Below are positions 38,403 to 46,701 of a DNA stretch of 64,000 nucleotides, piece after piece; positions within the stretch are counted from its first letter, which is position 1; every line of letters starts with the position of its first letter. Where the stretch lies: assembly GCA_019550975.1 (NCBI GenBank), contig SDWH01000007.1, positions 62,001-126,000 on the forward strand, in the 5' to 3' direction. The notes below the pieces were generated by a model. It worked only from the letters and a program-made list of their open reading frames with translations, did no database searches and was not told where the DNA came from. This DNA comes from Bacteroidales bacterium SW299. GTDB lineage: Bacteria; Bacteroidota; Bacteroidia; Bacteroidales; Bacteroidaceae. Both the position numbers and the translations under genes were made by a program.

Positions 38403-39350
38403 TCAGTCTTTTAAAATATAGCATCCGTAATCGCGGATAAAATAGAGGGGGATAAAGAAAGCCCGGAGGCATTGTATGATTCCGGATTTGTCAGTAACCA
38501 GCTCTTTTCTGTGCCGCAGGCAAAGATAACATGTTTTGAGGATATTCCAAAGGCTGCCCCGGCTCATGAATAGGGCAGCCTTGTGCGTGTCTTTGTCGGC
38601 AAAATGGAGTCGGACACATAGCGTGAAGTATTTCCTTGTCGTTTCTCTGTTCTTCTTGAGAGATAAAGCTTTGACTGCGCGGATATATCCGTCCAGTTTG
38701 CTTTCCTGCCTTTTCTTTCCGGAGAAAGTTGCCGCATTGTCGTGCCTGCGCCACCTGACCAGCGGTTCGTTGATATATCTGATGCGCCCGAGGCTTCTGC
38801 TTGCGGTATAGATGAAGTAGTCGTATGACAGGTTCAGTGTAAGGAACGGCTTGATCAGGCCGAGCACTTCTTTCCGGAACATAATCTGATGTCCGAAGCT
38901 TTGCGGCATCAGGAGGGCGGAAAGCGAGCTTGGATAGGCTGGCAGTTGTCTGGTGTGCAACTTTCCCAATGTTCCCTGCGAGTTGAACAGAACCGAGTTG
39001 TGGAATACCAGTGCATTCTCTTCCATCGCCCTTGCCAGAATCTCTATTTTTCTTTCACTCCAGATATCATCCTGATCGCAGCAGGCTATCAGTTCTCCGG
39101 ATGCTTTGCTGCAGGCGTCGAAGAAATTGCGGTTGAACCCCAGTTGGCGGGAGTTCCGGAAAACCGTTATGTTCGCTTCGGGATACCGCTGCCGGTATTC
39201 TTCGGCAATGGCAACCGTTCCGTCTGTCGACCCGTCATCCTGTACTATCAGCTCATGCAGCGGATAGGTCTGGCTCATCAGTGAATCCAGTTGCTCACGG
39301 AGGTATCTGCTTCCGTTGTAAGTGCACATGACCACAGAAACCGTTTTCAT
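38403..39350 (-). CDS. Family 2 glycosyltransferase (rhamnosyltransferase-like)
   Basis: 315-residue GT-A enzyme. The start at 39350 (MKTVSVVMCTYNGSRYL) overlaps the flippase stop as ATGA; the long upstream frame is a shadow of the flippase gene. Motifs are LIVQDDGSTDGTVAIAEEY, GELIACCDQDDIWSERKIE (DQDD donor site) and QSFGHQIMFRKEVL. The C-terminal YDYFIYTASRSLGRIRYINE and WRRHDNA fit the rhamnosyltransferase-like group. Its product would join the oligosaccharide moved by the adjacent flippase. Confidence 0.92.
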   Translation of the reverse strand: MKTVSVVMCTYNGSRYLREQLDSLMSQTYPLHELIVQDDGSTDGTVAIAEEYRQRYPEANITVFRNSRQLGFNRNFFDACSKASGELIACCDQDDIWSERKIEILARAMEENALVFHNSVLFNSQGTLGKLHTRQLPAYPSSLSALLMPQSFGHQIMFRKEVLGLIKPFLTLNLSYDYFIYTASRSLGRIRYINEPLVRWRRHDNAATFSGKKRQESKLDGYIRAVKALSLKKNRETTRKYFTLCVRLHFADKDTHKAALFMSRGSLWNILKTCYLCLRHRKELVTDKSGIIQCLRAFFIPLYFIRDYGCYILKD

Positions 39351-40792
39351 TTCTTTTTCTTGATTAAATATTGGATGCTTTCCTTGAATGTCACCGAGCC
39401 GCTTGCCCACATGACCGACGTGTAGATGGCGGCGGCAAACAGAATCTTGAGGAGGAGCGTGAGATAAATGTTTTCGGTGCATAAGCCGACCAGAAAGCCG
39501 GTCAGCAGCATGGTTCCTCCTGCGGTGAGGCAGAAAGGCAGGATGTCGGCTAGAGCCTCGAACAGGTTCAGGCGGATTTCTTTCCATACGAAATACTGCC
39601 ACACGAACAGCCAGAGGATGTTTATCCCTATATAGCAGCGTATCATTACGGGAATACCGTAAGGATGGCAGGCAATCATGGCCGCAACCTGTACCATTCC
39701 CTGGATGATGGTGTTCCACATGAAGATGTGTGACTTTCCCTTGCTTATGATCAGATTTGAATAGAGGCCTACAAGACTGGTAAAGGCGCTTCCGATGCAC
39801 AGCATCTGCAGAATATGGGAACTTTCCGCCCATTTCGACGTGATGGCGATGGTTATCAGTTCTGTTGCAATCAGCGAGAGGCCGAACAGTGAAGGGAAGG
39901 CGAGAAAAGAGGTGAAGCGGAGCATCTTCCGGAATACGCGTTTCTGGCGTTCCTTTTCGTCGGCTACCTTAGCGAGAATCGGCTGTGCCACACCGTTTAT
40001 CATCCCTGTGATGACCGAATATCCCATGTAGTTCCATTTGTTGGCCTGGTTGAAGTCGCCGACTTCTTTCTCTGAGTAGAATTTTCCGAGCACGACCGAC
40101 AGTATGTTGTAGTTGATGTGGCCGAAAATGTTGGTGATGAGCAGGCGGCTGCTGAAGGACAGCATTCCCTTCAAGGGACTGAAGTCGATGCGGAAAGAAG
40201 GCCTCCAGGGAGAAAAATGCCAGTAGAGCGCAGTGACGGAAGCGACATATACGATGTTTTGTGTGGCGATGCCCCAATAGGCAAACCCGTTGAGCGCAAG
40301 AACGACTCCCACAGTGCCGGAGATGACGAGGCCTGCGAACATGGAAACGGCACGCTGTTTGACCATCAGATTCCGGAACATGTAGGCACTCTGGGCTGTC
40401 CCCAGGCTTGAGATGAAGAAGCCGAGAAACGAGTAGCGCGACAATGCCTCAAGCTCGGGCGTGTTGTAGAACCTTGCGATCAGGGGAGCGGACAGCGACA
40501 GAAGCAGATAGAGGGTGAGGCCGGCCAGCGAACTGAACCAGAATACGGCATTGTAGTCTTCGTGCCGGATTGCCTTCTTGTTGGCCAGTGCGGCCGTAAA
40601 CCCGCTTTCCTGAATCGAACTGGCGATAAGCGAGAAGATGCTCAGCATGCCGACCATTCCATAGTCTGCGCGCGAAAGGATGCGCGCAAGAAAAATTCCG
40701 AAGAAAAGGTTGAGCAGCTGCTGGGCTCCGTTGCTTAATCCTCCCCACAACAGGCCTTTCGCGGTCTTTTCCTTTAATGATTGTTCGGGCAT
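39347..40792 (-). CDS. Wzx-type lipopolysaccharide/oligosaccharide flippase
   Basis: 481-residue MOP-superfamily membrane protein with about 12-14 hydrophobic segments. The N-terminus TAKGLLWGGLSNGAQQLLNL with LARILSRADYGMVGML is typical of WzxC/polysaccharide synthesis exporters. It would flip a lipid-linked oligosaccharide across the inner membrane. It heads the minus-strand glycan cluster, separated from metG by 106 bp that contain a long hairpin. No Wzy polymerase or initiating phosphoglycosyl transferase is in the cluster. Confidence 0.92.
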   Translation of the reverse strand: MPEQSLKEKTAKGLLWGGLSNGAQQLLNLFFGIFLARILSRADYGMVGMLSIFSLIASSIQESGFTAALANKKAIRHEDYNAVFWFSSLAGLTLYLLLSLSAPLIARFYNTPELEALSRYSFLGFFISSLGTAQSAYMFRNLMVKQRAVSMFAGLVISGTVGVVLALNGFAYWGIATQNIVYVASVTALYWHFSPWRPSFRIDFSPLKGMLSFSSRLLITNIFGHINYNILSVVLGKFYSEKEVGDFNQANKWNYMGYSVITGMINGVAQPILAKVADEKERQKRVFRKMLRFTSFLAFPSLFGLSLIATELITIAITSKWAESSHILQMLCIGSAFTSLVGLYSNLIISKGKSHIFMWNTIIQGMVQVAAMIACHPYGIPVMIRCYIGINILWLFVWQYFVWKEIRLNLFEALADILPFCLTAGGTMLLTGFLVGLCTENIYLTLLLKILFAAAIYTSVMWASGSVTFKESIQYLIKKKK

Positions 40793-40810
40793 ATTGCAAG
40801 ATTAAAAGAT

Positions 40811-40886
40811 GAAACACAGATTAACGCAGATCAGCGCGGATTTTGTATGTTTAGAATCTGCGGAAATCTGCGTTAATCTGCGTTTC
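40811..40886. repeat. Dispersed ACGCAGATTAACGC-type hairpin element
   Basis: Arms 40811-40842 and 40855-40886 pair at 27 of 32 positions around a 12-nt loop. The arms contain CAGATTAACGCAGAT, a sequence that itself recurs (CGCGGATT, CTGCGGAAATCTGCG). Elements of this form are widespread between genes in Bacteroidota and other phyla. It follows the metG stop and precedes the flippase start, so it may end or reduce read-through. Confidence 0.7.
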
Positions 40887-40898
40887 AGGATAAAAAGA

Positions 40899-42941
40899 TT
40901 ACTTCACTTCGCTGCCCGGCTTCACCTCACGCAAGACGGAAGTGACCGCCAGCGAGCCGTCGAAGTTTTCGGCGCTGAGAATCATGCCTTCGCTCACCAG
41001 GCCGTTCTTGAACTGGCGCGGAGCGAGGTTGGCGATGAACAGCACCTGCTTGCCTACCAGCTCTTCGGGCTTGTAGTGCTGGGCGATGCCGCTCACGATG
41101 GTGCGGTTTTCCAGCCCGTCGGCAATCTTGAATTTGAGCAGTTTCTTCATCTTGGGCACATTTTCGCACTCCAGCACCGTGCCCACGCGGATGTCCAGCT
41201 TGTCGAAGTCTTCGATGGATACGGTCGGCTTGATCGGATTGGCCTTGTAGTTGGCGGCTTCGTTCGCTTTCTTGGTGGCGAGCAGCTTGTCAATCTGTGC
41301 CTGGATGGTTTCGTCCTCAATCTTTTCAAACAGCAGTTCCGCCTTGTTCAGCGCATGTCCTGCCTCCAGCAGGTCGGTGCGTCCCAACTGTTCCCAGCTG
41401 AAGCTTTCCATGTTCAGCATCTTGCGGAGCTTCTCGGAGCTGAACGGCAGGAAGGGTTCGAAGGCGATGGAAAGGTTTGCTACCAGTTGCAGGGCAATGT
41501 GCAGGATGGTTGCCACACGGTTCATGTCGGTCTTCGCCAGCTTCCACGGTTCGGTGTCGGCCAGGTATTTGTTGCCGATGCGTGCCAGATTCATGGCCTC
41601 CTTCTGTGCATCGCGGAACTTGAATGCATCGAGCAGCTTTTCCACTTGAACCTTCACGTCGGCAAACTCCCGGAGAGTTTCCTTGTCGTAGTCGGTCAGT
41701 TCGCCGCAGGCAGGAACCTTTCCTTCAAAATATTTGTGGGTGAGCACCAGCGCACGGTTCACGAAGTTGCCGTATACGGCCACCAGTTCGTTGTTGTTGC
41801 GTGCCTGGAAGTCCTTCCATGTAAAGTCGTTGTCTTTCGTTTCCGGCGCGTTGGCGGTGAGCACATAGCGCAGCACGTCCTGCTTTCCGGGGAAATCCTG
41901 AAGGTATTCGTGCAGCCATACCGCCCAGTTGCGTGAGGTGGATATCTTGTCGCCTTCCAGATTGAGGAACTCGTTTGCCGGCACGTTGTCGGGCAGGATG
42001 TAGCTTCCTTCCGCCTTCAGCATGGCGGGGAACACGATGCAGTGGAACACGATGTTGTCTTTTCCGATGAAATGGACGAGGCGTGTTTCGGGATCCTTCC
42101 ACCATTTCTCCCACGAGTCGGGAAGCAGTTCCTTTGTATTCGAGATGTAGCCGATGGGTGCGTCAAACCATACGTAGAGCACCTTTCCTTCGGCTCCCTC
42201 TACCGGAACGGGGATTCCCCAGTCGAGGTCGCGGCTCACGGCGCGCGGCTGAAGTCCCATGTCGAGCCAGCTCTTGCACTGGCCGTACACGTTGGGCCGC
42301 CATTCCTTGTGGTCTTCCAGAATCCATTGGCGCAGCCATGCCTCGTGCTTGTCGAGCGGCAGATACCAGTGGGTGGTTTCCTTCATCACCGGCTGGCTTC
42401 CGCTGATGGCGCTCTTCGGATTGATAAGTTCCGTGGGCGAAAGCGTGGAGCCGCACTTCTCGCACTGGTCGCCGTATGCGCCCTGCGCATGGCAGCGCGG
42501 ACATTCTCCCGTGATATAGCGGTCGGCAAGGAAAGTCTTGGCCTCTTCATCGTAGTACTGCATGGAGGTCTTTTCGATGAACTCTCCTTTGTCATAGAGC
42601 TTGCGGAAGAAGTCGGAAGCCGTGTCGTGGTGCACTTTTGATGAGGTGCGTCCGTACACGTCGAACGAGATGCCGAACTCCTTGAACGAGTCGCGGATAA
42701 GCGTGTGGTAGCGGTCCACGATGTCCTGCGGTGTGCAGCCTTCCTTTTTTGCCCGGATGGTGATGGGCACTCCGTGTTCGTCGGAGCCGCCGATAAAGAG
42801 CACGTCCTCCTTCTTCAGGCGGAGGTAGCGCACGTAAATGTCTGCCGGCACATAGACTCCTGCCAGGTGGCCGATATGGACCGGTCCGTTGGCATACGGC
42901 AGAGCCGAGGTGACGGTTGTCCGTTTGAATTTCTTTTCCAT
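40899..42941 (-). CDS. metG: Methionyl-tRNA synthetase
   Basis: 680-residue class I synthetase that charges tRNA-Met. The HIGH motif is VHIGHLAG near residue 20. The zinc knuckle is [19 protein letters not shown] near 145. The KMSKS loop is KISTSRNW, a variant form. The anticodon-binding domain has the expected helices. A C-terminal tRNA-binding (EMAP-like, OB-fold) domain at about 575-680 carries [20 protein letters not shown] and the family's [10 protein letters not shown]. Its promoter box is at 42978-42985. It is upstream of the glycan cluster on the same strand. Confidence 0.97.
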   Translation of the reverse strand: MEKKFKRTTVTSALPYANGPVHIGHLAGVYVPADIYVRYLRLKKEDVLFIGGSDEHGVPITIRAKKEGCTPQDIVDRYHTLIRDSFKEFGISFDVYGRTSSKVHHDTASDFFRKLYDKGEFIEKTSMQYYDEEAKTFLADRYITGECPRCHAQGAYGDQCEKCGSTLSPTELINPKSAISGSQPVMKETTHWYLPLDKHEAWLRQWILEDHKEWRPNVYGQCKSWLDMGLQPRAVSRDLDWGIPVPVEGAEGKVLYVWFDAPIGYISNTKELLPDSWEKWWKDPETRLVHFIGKDNIVFHCIVFPAMLKAEGSYILPDNVPANEFLNLEGDKISTSRNWAVWLHEYLQDFPGKQDVLRYVLTANAPETKDNDFTWKDFQARNNNELVAVYGNFVNRALVLTHKYFEGKVPACGELTDYDKETLREFADVKVQVEKLLDAFKFRDAQKEAMNLARIGNKYLADTEPWKLAKTDMNRVATILHIALQLVANLSIAFEPFLPFSSEKLRKMLNMESFSWEQLGRTDLLEAGHALNKAELLFEKIEDETIQAQIDKLLATKKANEAANYKANPIKPTVSIEDFDKLDIRVGTVLECENVPKMKKLLKFKIADGLENRTIVSGIAQHYKPEELVGKQVLFIANLAPRQFKNGLVSEGMILSAENFDGSLAVTSVLREVKPGSEVK

Positions 42942-42977
42942 ATATTTCTGTTTTTTCCTGATACGATATTAGCTCTG

Positions 42978-42985
42978 CAAAGATA
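42978..42985 (-). promoter_or_regulatory. Bacteroidota -7 box TATCTTTG
   Basis: The minus strand reads TATCTTTG, an exact TAnnTTTG match, 36 bp before the metG start codon. Confidence 0.6.
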
Positions 42986-43796
42986 CAGATTATTAATGAA
43001 TAAATGCGGGGTAGGGAAGCAGAATTTGCGCTTTGCCCCGTCTTTGGCGTTCTGCTTCCCGAAGCGCGGAATCATAAATCTTCCGGAAATGGGGATTTGC
43101 TGTCGGAATGTCGGAATATCGCTGTTTTTCCTGACAGGGCTTGCTGCGGTTTCCGCCCGTTCAGGAATGAATTGTTAATTAAATTCGGCATTTGTCCCTT
43201 TTATAGGGCTTGCAAGTAGGGGCGAAATTGCATCTGCCGGTAAAAAAGAAGTGTTTTTATGCGGAAAATGACGGGACATTTCATGTCAGATTCCCCGTCA
43301 TTCCTTGCAGGATGTTGGGATATGTCAGAAAAATGTCCCGTCATCTTTTTGAATCAGTCTGTTCTGCCCCGTTTCTTTTTCTGGAATCCTTGTGAAAAAT
43401 GATACTTTTGAAATGATAAAATGTTCGGATTATGCCGTATTCTTGGCTTTCTGCCGGTTCTGTTTGTCGGATTCTTTTCCTATGTCATGGAAATGCGGTT
43501 TATGGTGGAAAAGTGATTTTGTTTGAACGGTTCTCCCTGCGTAATTTCTGCCATGTTCTGCCGGAGCTCGGAAATGGCGGAATCTCGATCCTTCGGATTG
43601 TCATTGTGTCAGTTTGTCAAATGATGGAAGTCCCTTTGTGAAAGGTGAATGAATGTTATATTTCTGTGTCTTAATTTCTGTTGTTTTGTTTGTCTTGTGT
43701 TAATGCAGCTTTTGTCCAGTTTTATTTCAAGGTATTTGTTTGCATATTTGTAAAAAAATCTTTTTCTTTACACAAAACATGCTAAACCTTAAAGTT
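42986..43796. other. Long non-coding interval before the lipoprotein array
   Basis: About 810 bp with no gene I can support. It contains the inverted repeat at 43268-43344 and one plus-strand -7-like box, TACTTTTG at 43403-43410. The box is followed by a 69-codon open frame (43432-43641) with no recognised motif. A transcript starting there could be a long leader for the plus-strand array. Composition changes from AT-rich here to GC-rich at the next gene. Confidence 0.5.
43268..43344. repeat. Inverted repeat with ATGACGGGACATTT arms
   Basis: A perfect 14-bp inverted repeat: ATGACGGGACATTT starts at 43268 and its complement AAATGTCCCGTCAT ends at 43344. A third half-copy, CCCGTCAT, lies at 43294-43301 and can pair with the left arm. 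The spacing (about 49 bp between arms) permits two alternative hairpins. Confidence 0.6.
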
Positions 43797-45611
43797 ATGA
43801 GAAGCACAGGTCTTATTCTGTTGTTCATTCTGTTCGTGTGCGGCTGTACATCGAACAGATACGAGGACGGAGCGTGGGAGGTTGCCGAGACCTCCGCAAC
43901 CAATGGGGAAGAACTTTCCCGTTTTCTGGAACATTACAAGGACGGTGGCGATAGGAAAAAGTACGAAGCCGCCTGCTTCCTGGTCTGCAACATGCCCGGC
44001 AAGTATTCCGTGACGGGCGGCAGGCCCGTCTATGACGTGGACGTGGTGAAGGCCGATTCGCTGGTCCGCTCGCTTGAAGCCTCGTTTGCCCTGCGCGGGT
44101 CATCGCCCTATCTGAAAGACTACAGCTTCGGGCAGTTTCTGGAATACATACTTCCATACCGTGTGGCGAACGAGCCGCTGGAATACGGGTGGAAAGAGGA
44201 CTGCCCGAACCGTTTTGCTCCGGAAAAGGGAATGGGAATAAAGGAAGCCGCCGATGCCGTCAACGCGCAGGTAAGGCTCGACCTCTCTCCGGCAAGCTAC
44301 GGCGACCTTCCCCAGTCGTATTCCTCGCTCATGAAGAACGGCTTCGGCAAGTGTGACGACCGTACCGCCCTGCTTGTCATGGCATTGCGGGCCGCCGGCA
44401 TCCCGTCTGCCTACGAGTTTGTCCCCCAATGGGGCAGCAGCAACAACGGGCATTCGTTCGTGTCGGTCATCTTGCCAGACGGTTCCGTCTATCCGCTCCA
44501 GAATACGGACAAGGCGACGGGCGACGGCTACCTCTCGCGCAAGCCCACCAAGATTTACCGTAAGATGTATGAACTGCAGGGCGGCGGACCGTCCGGCAAT
44601 GACTCTTCCGTTCCGGAACTGTTCCGTTACGGGGACCTGCTGGACGTGACCTCCCTCCATCGGGTCGGTTCCCGTGACGTGGAAATCAATGCGAAGGGGA
44701 ACGGGCGGAAAGGCGGCCTTTATCTTGCCGCGTTCCTTCCGGGCGGCTGGAATCCGGTCGCCGAATCCCATACCGGCCTGTTTAAAGATGTAAGTACAGG
44801 TACACGCCTTGACATGCCGAAAGAGAGCGAGGCAGAGGGGCTGGGCGACGGGGTGGTGTATCTTCCCGTCCGCTGGAACAGCGGCAGGGCTGAAGCTGCG
44901 GGCAATCCCGTAATCGTTTCCGACAGTGCCGTCCGTGAAATCATTCCGGACACGGCAGTCCGTGAAACGGTGCGGCTGCTCCGGAAATATCCGCTGAACG
45001 CCCGCATCGTCAGCTTCGCGAAGCTGATGGTGATGGGACGGTTTGAGGGTGCGAACCGGGCGGACTTCTCGGATGCGGAAACCGTTTACCGCATTCTGGA
45101 CACGCCGGAATGCCGGATGCAGCGTGTTGTTCCGGGCACGGACAAGGCGTTCCGTTATGTCCGCTACATCCGCCCGAAAGGCACGTTCAGCATTGCGGAA
45201 CTTGCCTTGTACCGTCCGGACGGCAGTCCGATACCGTTCCGTCCGGTGGTTTGCGAAGCCCTTTCGGAAGACAGTCTGGCAGACAATGTGTTCGATTCCG
45301 ACCCGCTCACCTATTACCAGACGGGCGGAGGCATTGAGCTGTGGGCGGGTGCCGACATGGGCAGGCCGACGGCTGTCGGCTCGATCGGCTTTGCTCCCCG
45401 CAACGACGACAACGCGGTCAACTCCCGCGACTCGTATGAGCTGTTCTGGTGGGACGGGGGATGGAAGAGCCTGGGCGTGCGCACCGCCTCTTCCGACACG
45501 CTGGTCTATGAGCATGTGCCGGAACATGCGCTGCTCTGGCTGCGCGACCTGACACGGGGCAGGGAGGAACGTCCGTTCACATACGAGAACGGGCGGCAAG
45601 TGTGGTGGTAA
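43797..45611 (+). CDS. Transglutaminase-like lipoprotein with C-terminal discoidin-like domain
   Basis: 604-residue lipoprotein. The start at 43797 (MRSTGLILLF) gives a lipobox ending VCGC; the frame's earlier Met is unlikely. Residues about 40-270 contain a transglutaminase-like (papain-fold) core with the Cys in GFGKCDDRTALLVMALRAAG, the His in NNGHSFVSVILPDG and a nearby Asp. This suggests proteolytic or cross-linking activity. The last 150 residues (FRYVRYIRPKGTFSIAELAL, SIGFAPRNDDN) look like a discoidin/F5-8C carbohydrate-binding domain. It is GC-rich and is followed after 29 bp by the helical secreted protein. It heads the modular array and may be co-transcribed with it. Confidence 0.82.
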   Translation: MRSTGLILLFILFVCGCTSNRYEDGAWEVAETSATNGEELSRFLEHYKDGGDRKKYEAACFLVCNMPGKYSVTGGRPVYDVDVVKADSLVRSLEASFALRGSSPYLKDYSFGQFLEYILPYRVANEPLEYGWKEDCPNRFAPEKGMGIKEAADAVNAQVRLDLSPASYGDLPQSYSSLMKNGFGKCDDRTALLVMALRAAGIPSAYEFVPQWGSSNNGHSFVSVILPDGSVYPLQNTDKATGDGYLSRKPTKIYRKMYELQGGGPSGNDSSVPELFRYGDLLDVTSLHRVGSRDVEINAKGNGRKGGLYLAAFLPGGWNPVAESHTGLFKDVSTGTRLDMPKESEAEGLGDGVVYLPVRWNSGRAEAAGNPVIVSDSAVREIIPDTAVRETVRLLRKYPLNARIVSFAKLMVMGRFEGANRADFSDAETVYRILDTPECRMQRVVPGTDKAFRYVRYIRPKGTFSIAELALYRPDGSPIPFRPVVCEALSEDSLADNVFDSDPLTYYQTGGGIELWAGADMGRPTAVGSIGFAPRNDDNAVNSRDSYELFWWDGGWKSLGVRTASSDTLVYEHVPEHALLWLRDLTRGREERPFTYENGRQVWW

Positions 45612-45640
45612 AGAAAAGAAGAACCTTTAAAATAAAGTTT

Positions 45641-46693
45641 ATGAGAACAATTCTATTTTTGTCCGCGCTTCTGATTGGAAGCGTGGGCTATGCGCAGCAG
45701 ATGCAGGATGCGACCAACAAAGACCGCAGGCCGTACATGACCGCGACCTACCATATCCACAGCATCAAGACACGCGACTACGAGCAGCTCCGCAAGCGTA
45801 TGCTCAAGGCCAACGACAGGCTGAAAGACAAGGTGATGAGCGCGGAGCGTTTCAGGGCGGAGCAGAAGAAGCTTTATCATCTGTACGGCGACACCATCAG
45901 CCAGCTTTTCGACAAGGGACGCTCGCGCACGTGGAGCCGGATTACGCAGGAGCTGGAACGCTACCAGATGCTGAGCGAGGTGAAACTGACTCCGCGTGAC
46001 AAGATGCTTGCTCTGCACAAGCTGGAGGGCGAATGGGAGGAGAAGCGTGAAGCGATGTGGAAGGGCAGCGATACGGAAGCCCGGAAGCAGGCGAAGGAGG
46101 CGGACATGATAGACGAACTGAACGGAGAAATCCGCAAGCTGCTCGGCACGGACGTGGGCAACTGGTACATCGGGTACAAGACGCTGGACTTCATGGCGCT
46201 GATGAACATGGACAAATATAAGACTTCGTACAAGAACGGGCACACCATTGCGGAGATAGAGCTGAAATACAGGAAGAAGCGTGCCGACATCCTGAAGACG
46301 AAGAAGAAGTATGCTGAGAAGGAGGTGGAGTCCATGAAGAACGACGAGAAGAAGGAGCAGGAAGTCTTCGCTTCCGTTCCGGCGGACGTGGCGAACCGGT
46401 GGAAGAAGGTGAATGCCGCCGTAATGGACTATACCTTGCAGAACCGCTACGGCCTGAGCCAGTCCCAGGTGACTAAGTTCAAGGCGGAATACAACAAGTA
46501 TGCCATTGAGGAATACAAGATTCTGAACGCGAAGAAACTCTCGCCGGCTGACCGCTATGCGCGGCTGGACAAGCTGGGCGACAAATTCTGCCAGAAAGTC
46601 AAGCCGCTGTTCTCTGCGGAGAACTACGTAAAGTGGCAGGGCTGGTGGAAATATGACTTTGAGCGGAGGATGAAACGGAAAGGACTTAAATAG
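45641..46693 (+). CDS. Secreted helical protein, function unknown
   Basis: 350-residue exported protein starting at 45641 (MRTILFLSALLIGSVGYAQQ), with a signal peptide ending near YAQQ. The rest is rich in Lys, Arg and Glu and almost all helical, with coiled-coil character at about 235-265 (KYRKKRADILKTKKKYAEKE). I recognise no domain. The last codons (KWQGWWKYDFERRMKRKGL) reappear as a DNA fragment at 55828-55881, directly before module E. The gene is therefore an original upstream neighbour of that module type. It lies 8 bp before module A. Confidence 0.75.
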   Translation: MRTILFLSALLIGSVGYAQQMQDATNKDRRPYMTATYHIHSIKTRDYEQLRKRMLKANDRLKDKVMSAERFRAEQKKLYHLYGDTISQLFDKGRSRTWSRITQELERYQMLSEVKLTPRDKMLALHKLEGEWEEKREAMWKGSDTEARKQAKEADMIDELNGEIRKLLGTDVGNWYIGYKTLDFMALMNMDKYKTSYKNGHTIAEIELKYRKKRADILKTKKKYAEKEVESMKNDEKKEQEVFASVPADVANRWKKVNAAVMDYTLQNRYGLSQSQVTKFKAEYNKYAIEEYKILNAKKLSPADRYARLDKLGDKFCQKVKPLFSAENYVKWQGWWKYDFERRMKRKGLK

Positions 46694-46701
46694 TTTGTGT
46701 T

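Noticed and set aside
38403-39833. 476-codon version of the GT2 protein
   Set aside because: The first 161 residues are read out of frame through the flippase gene and do not look like protein. The ATGA overlap at 39350 is the better start.
43432-43641. 69-codon small gene before the modular locus
   Set aside because: A TACTTTTG box lies 22 bp upstream, but the translation has no domain or signal peptide and no ribosome-binding context. I list the stretch only as part of a non-coding interval.
44100-45599. 499-codon minus-strand open frame opposite the transglutaminase-like gene
   Set aside because: A GC-rich coding strand readily leaves its complement open. The plus-strand product has a lipobox, papain-fold motifs and a discoidin-like end; the minus-strand product has none.
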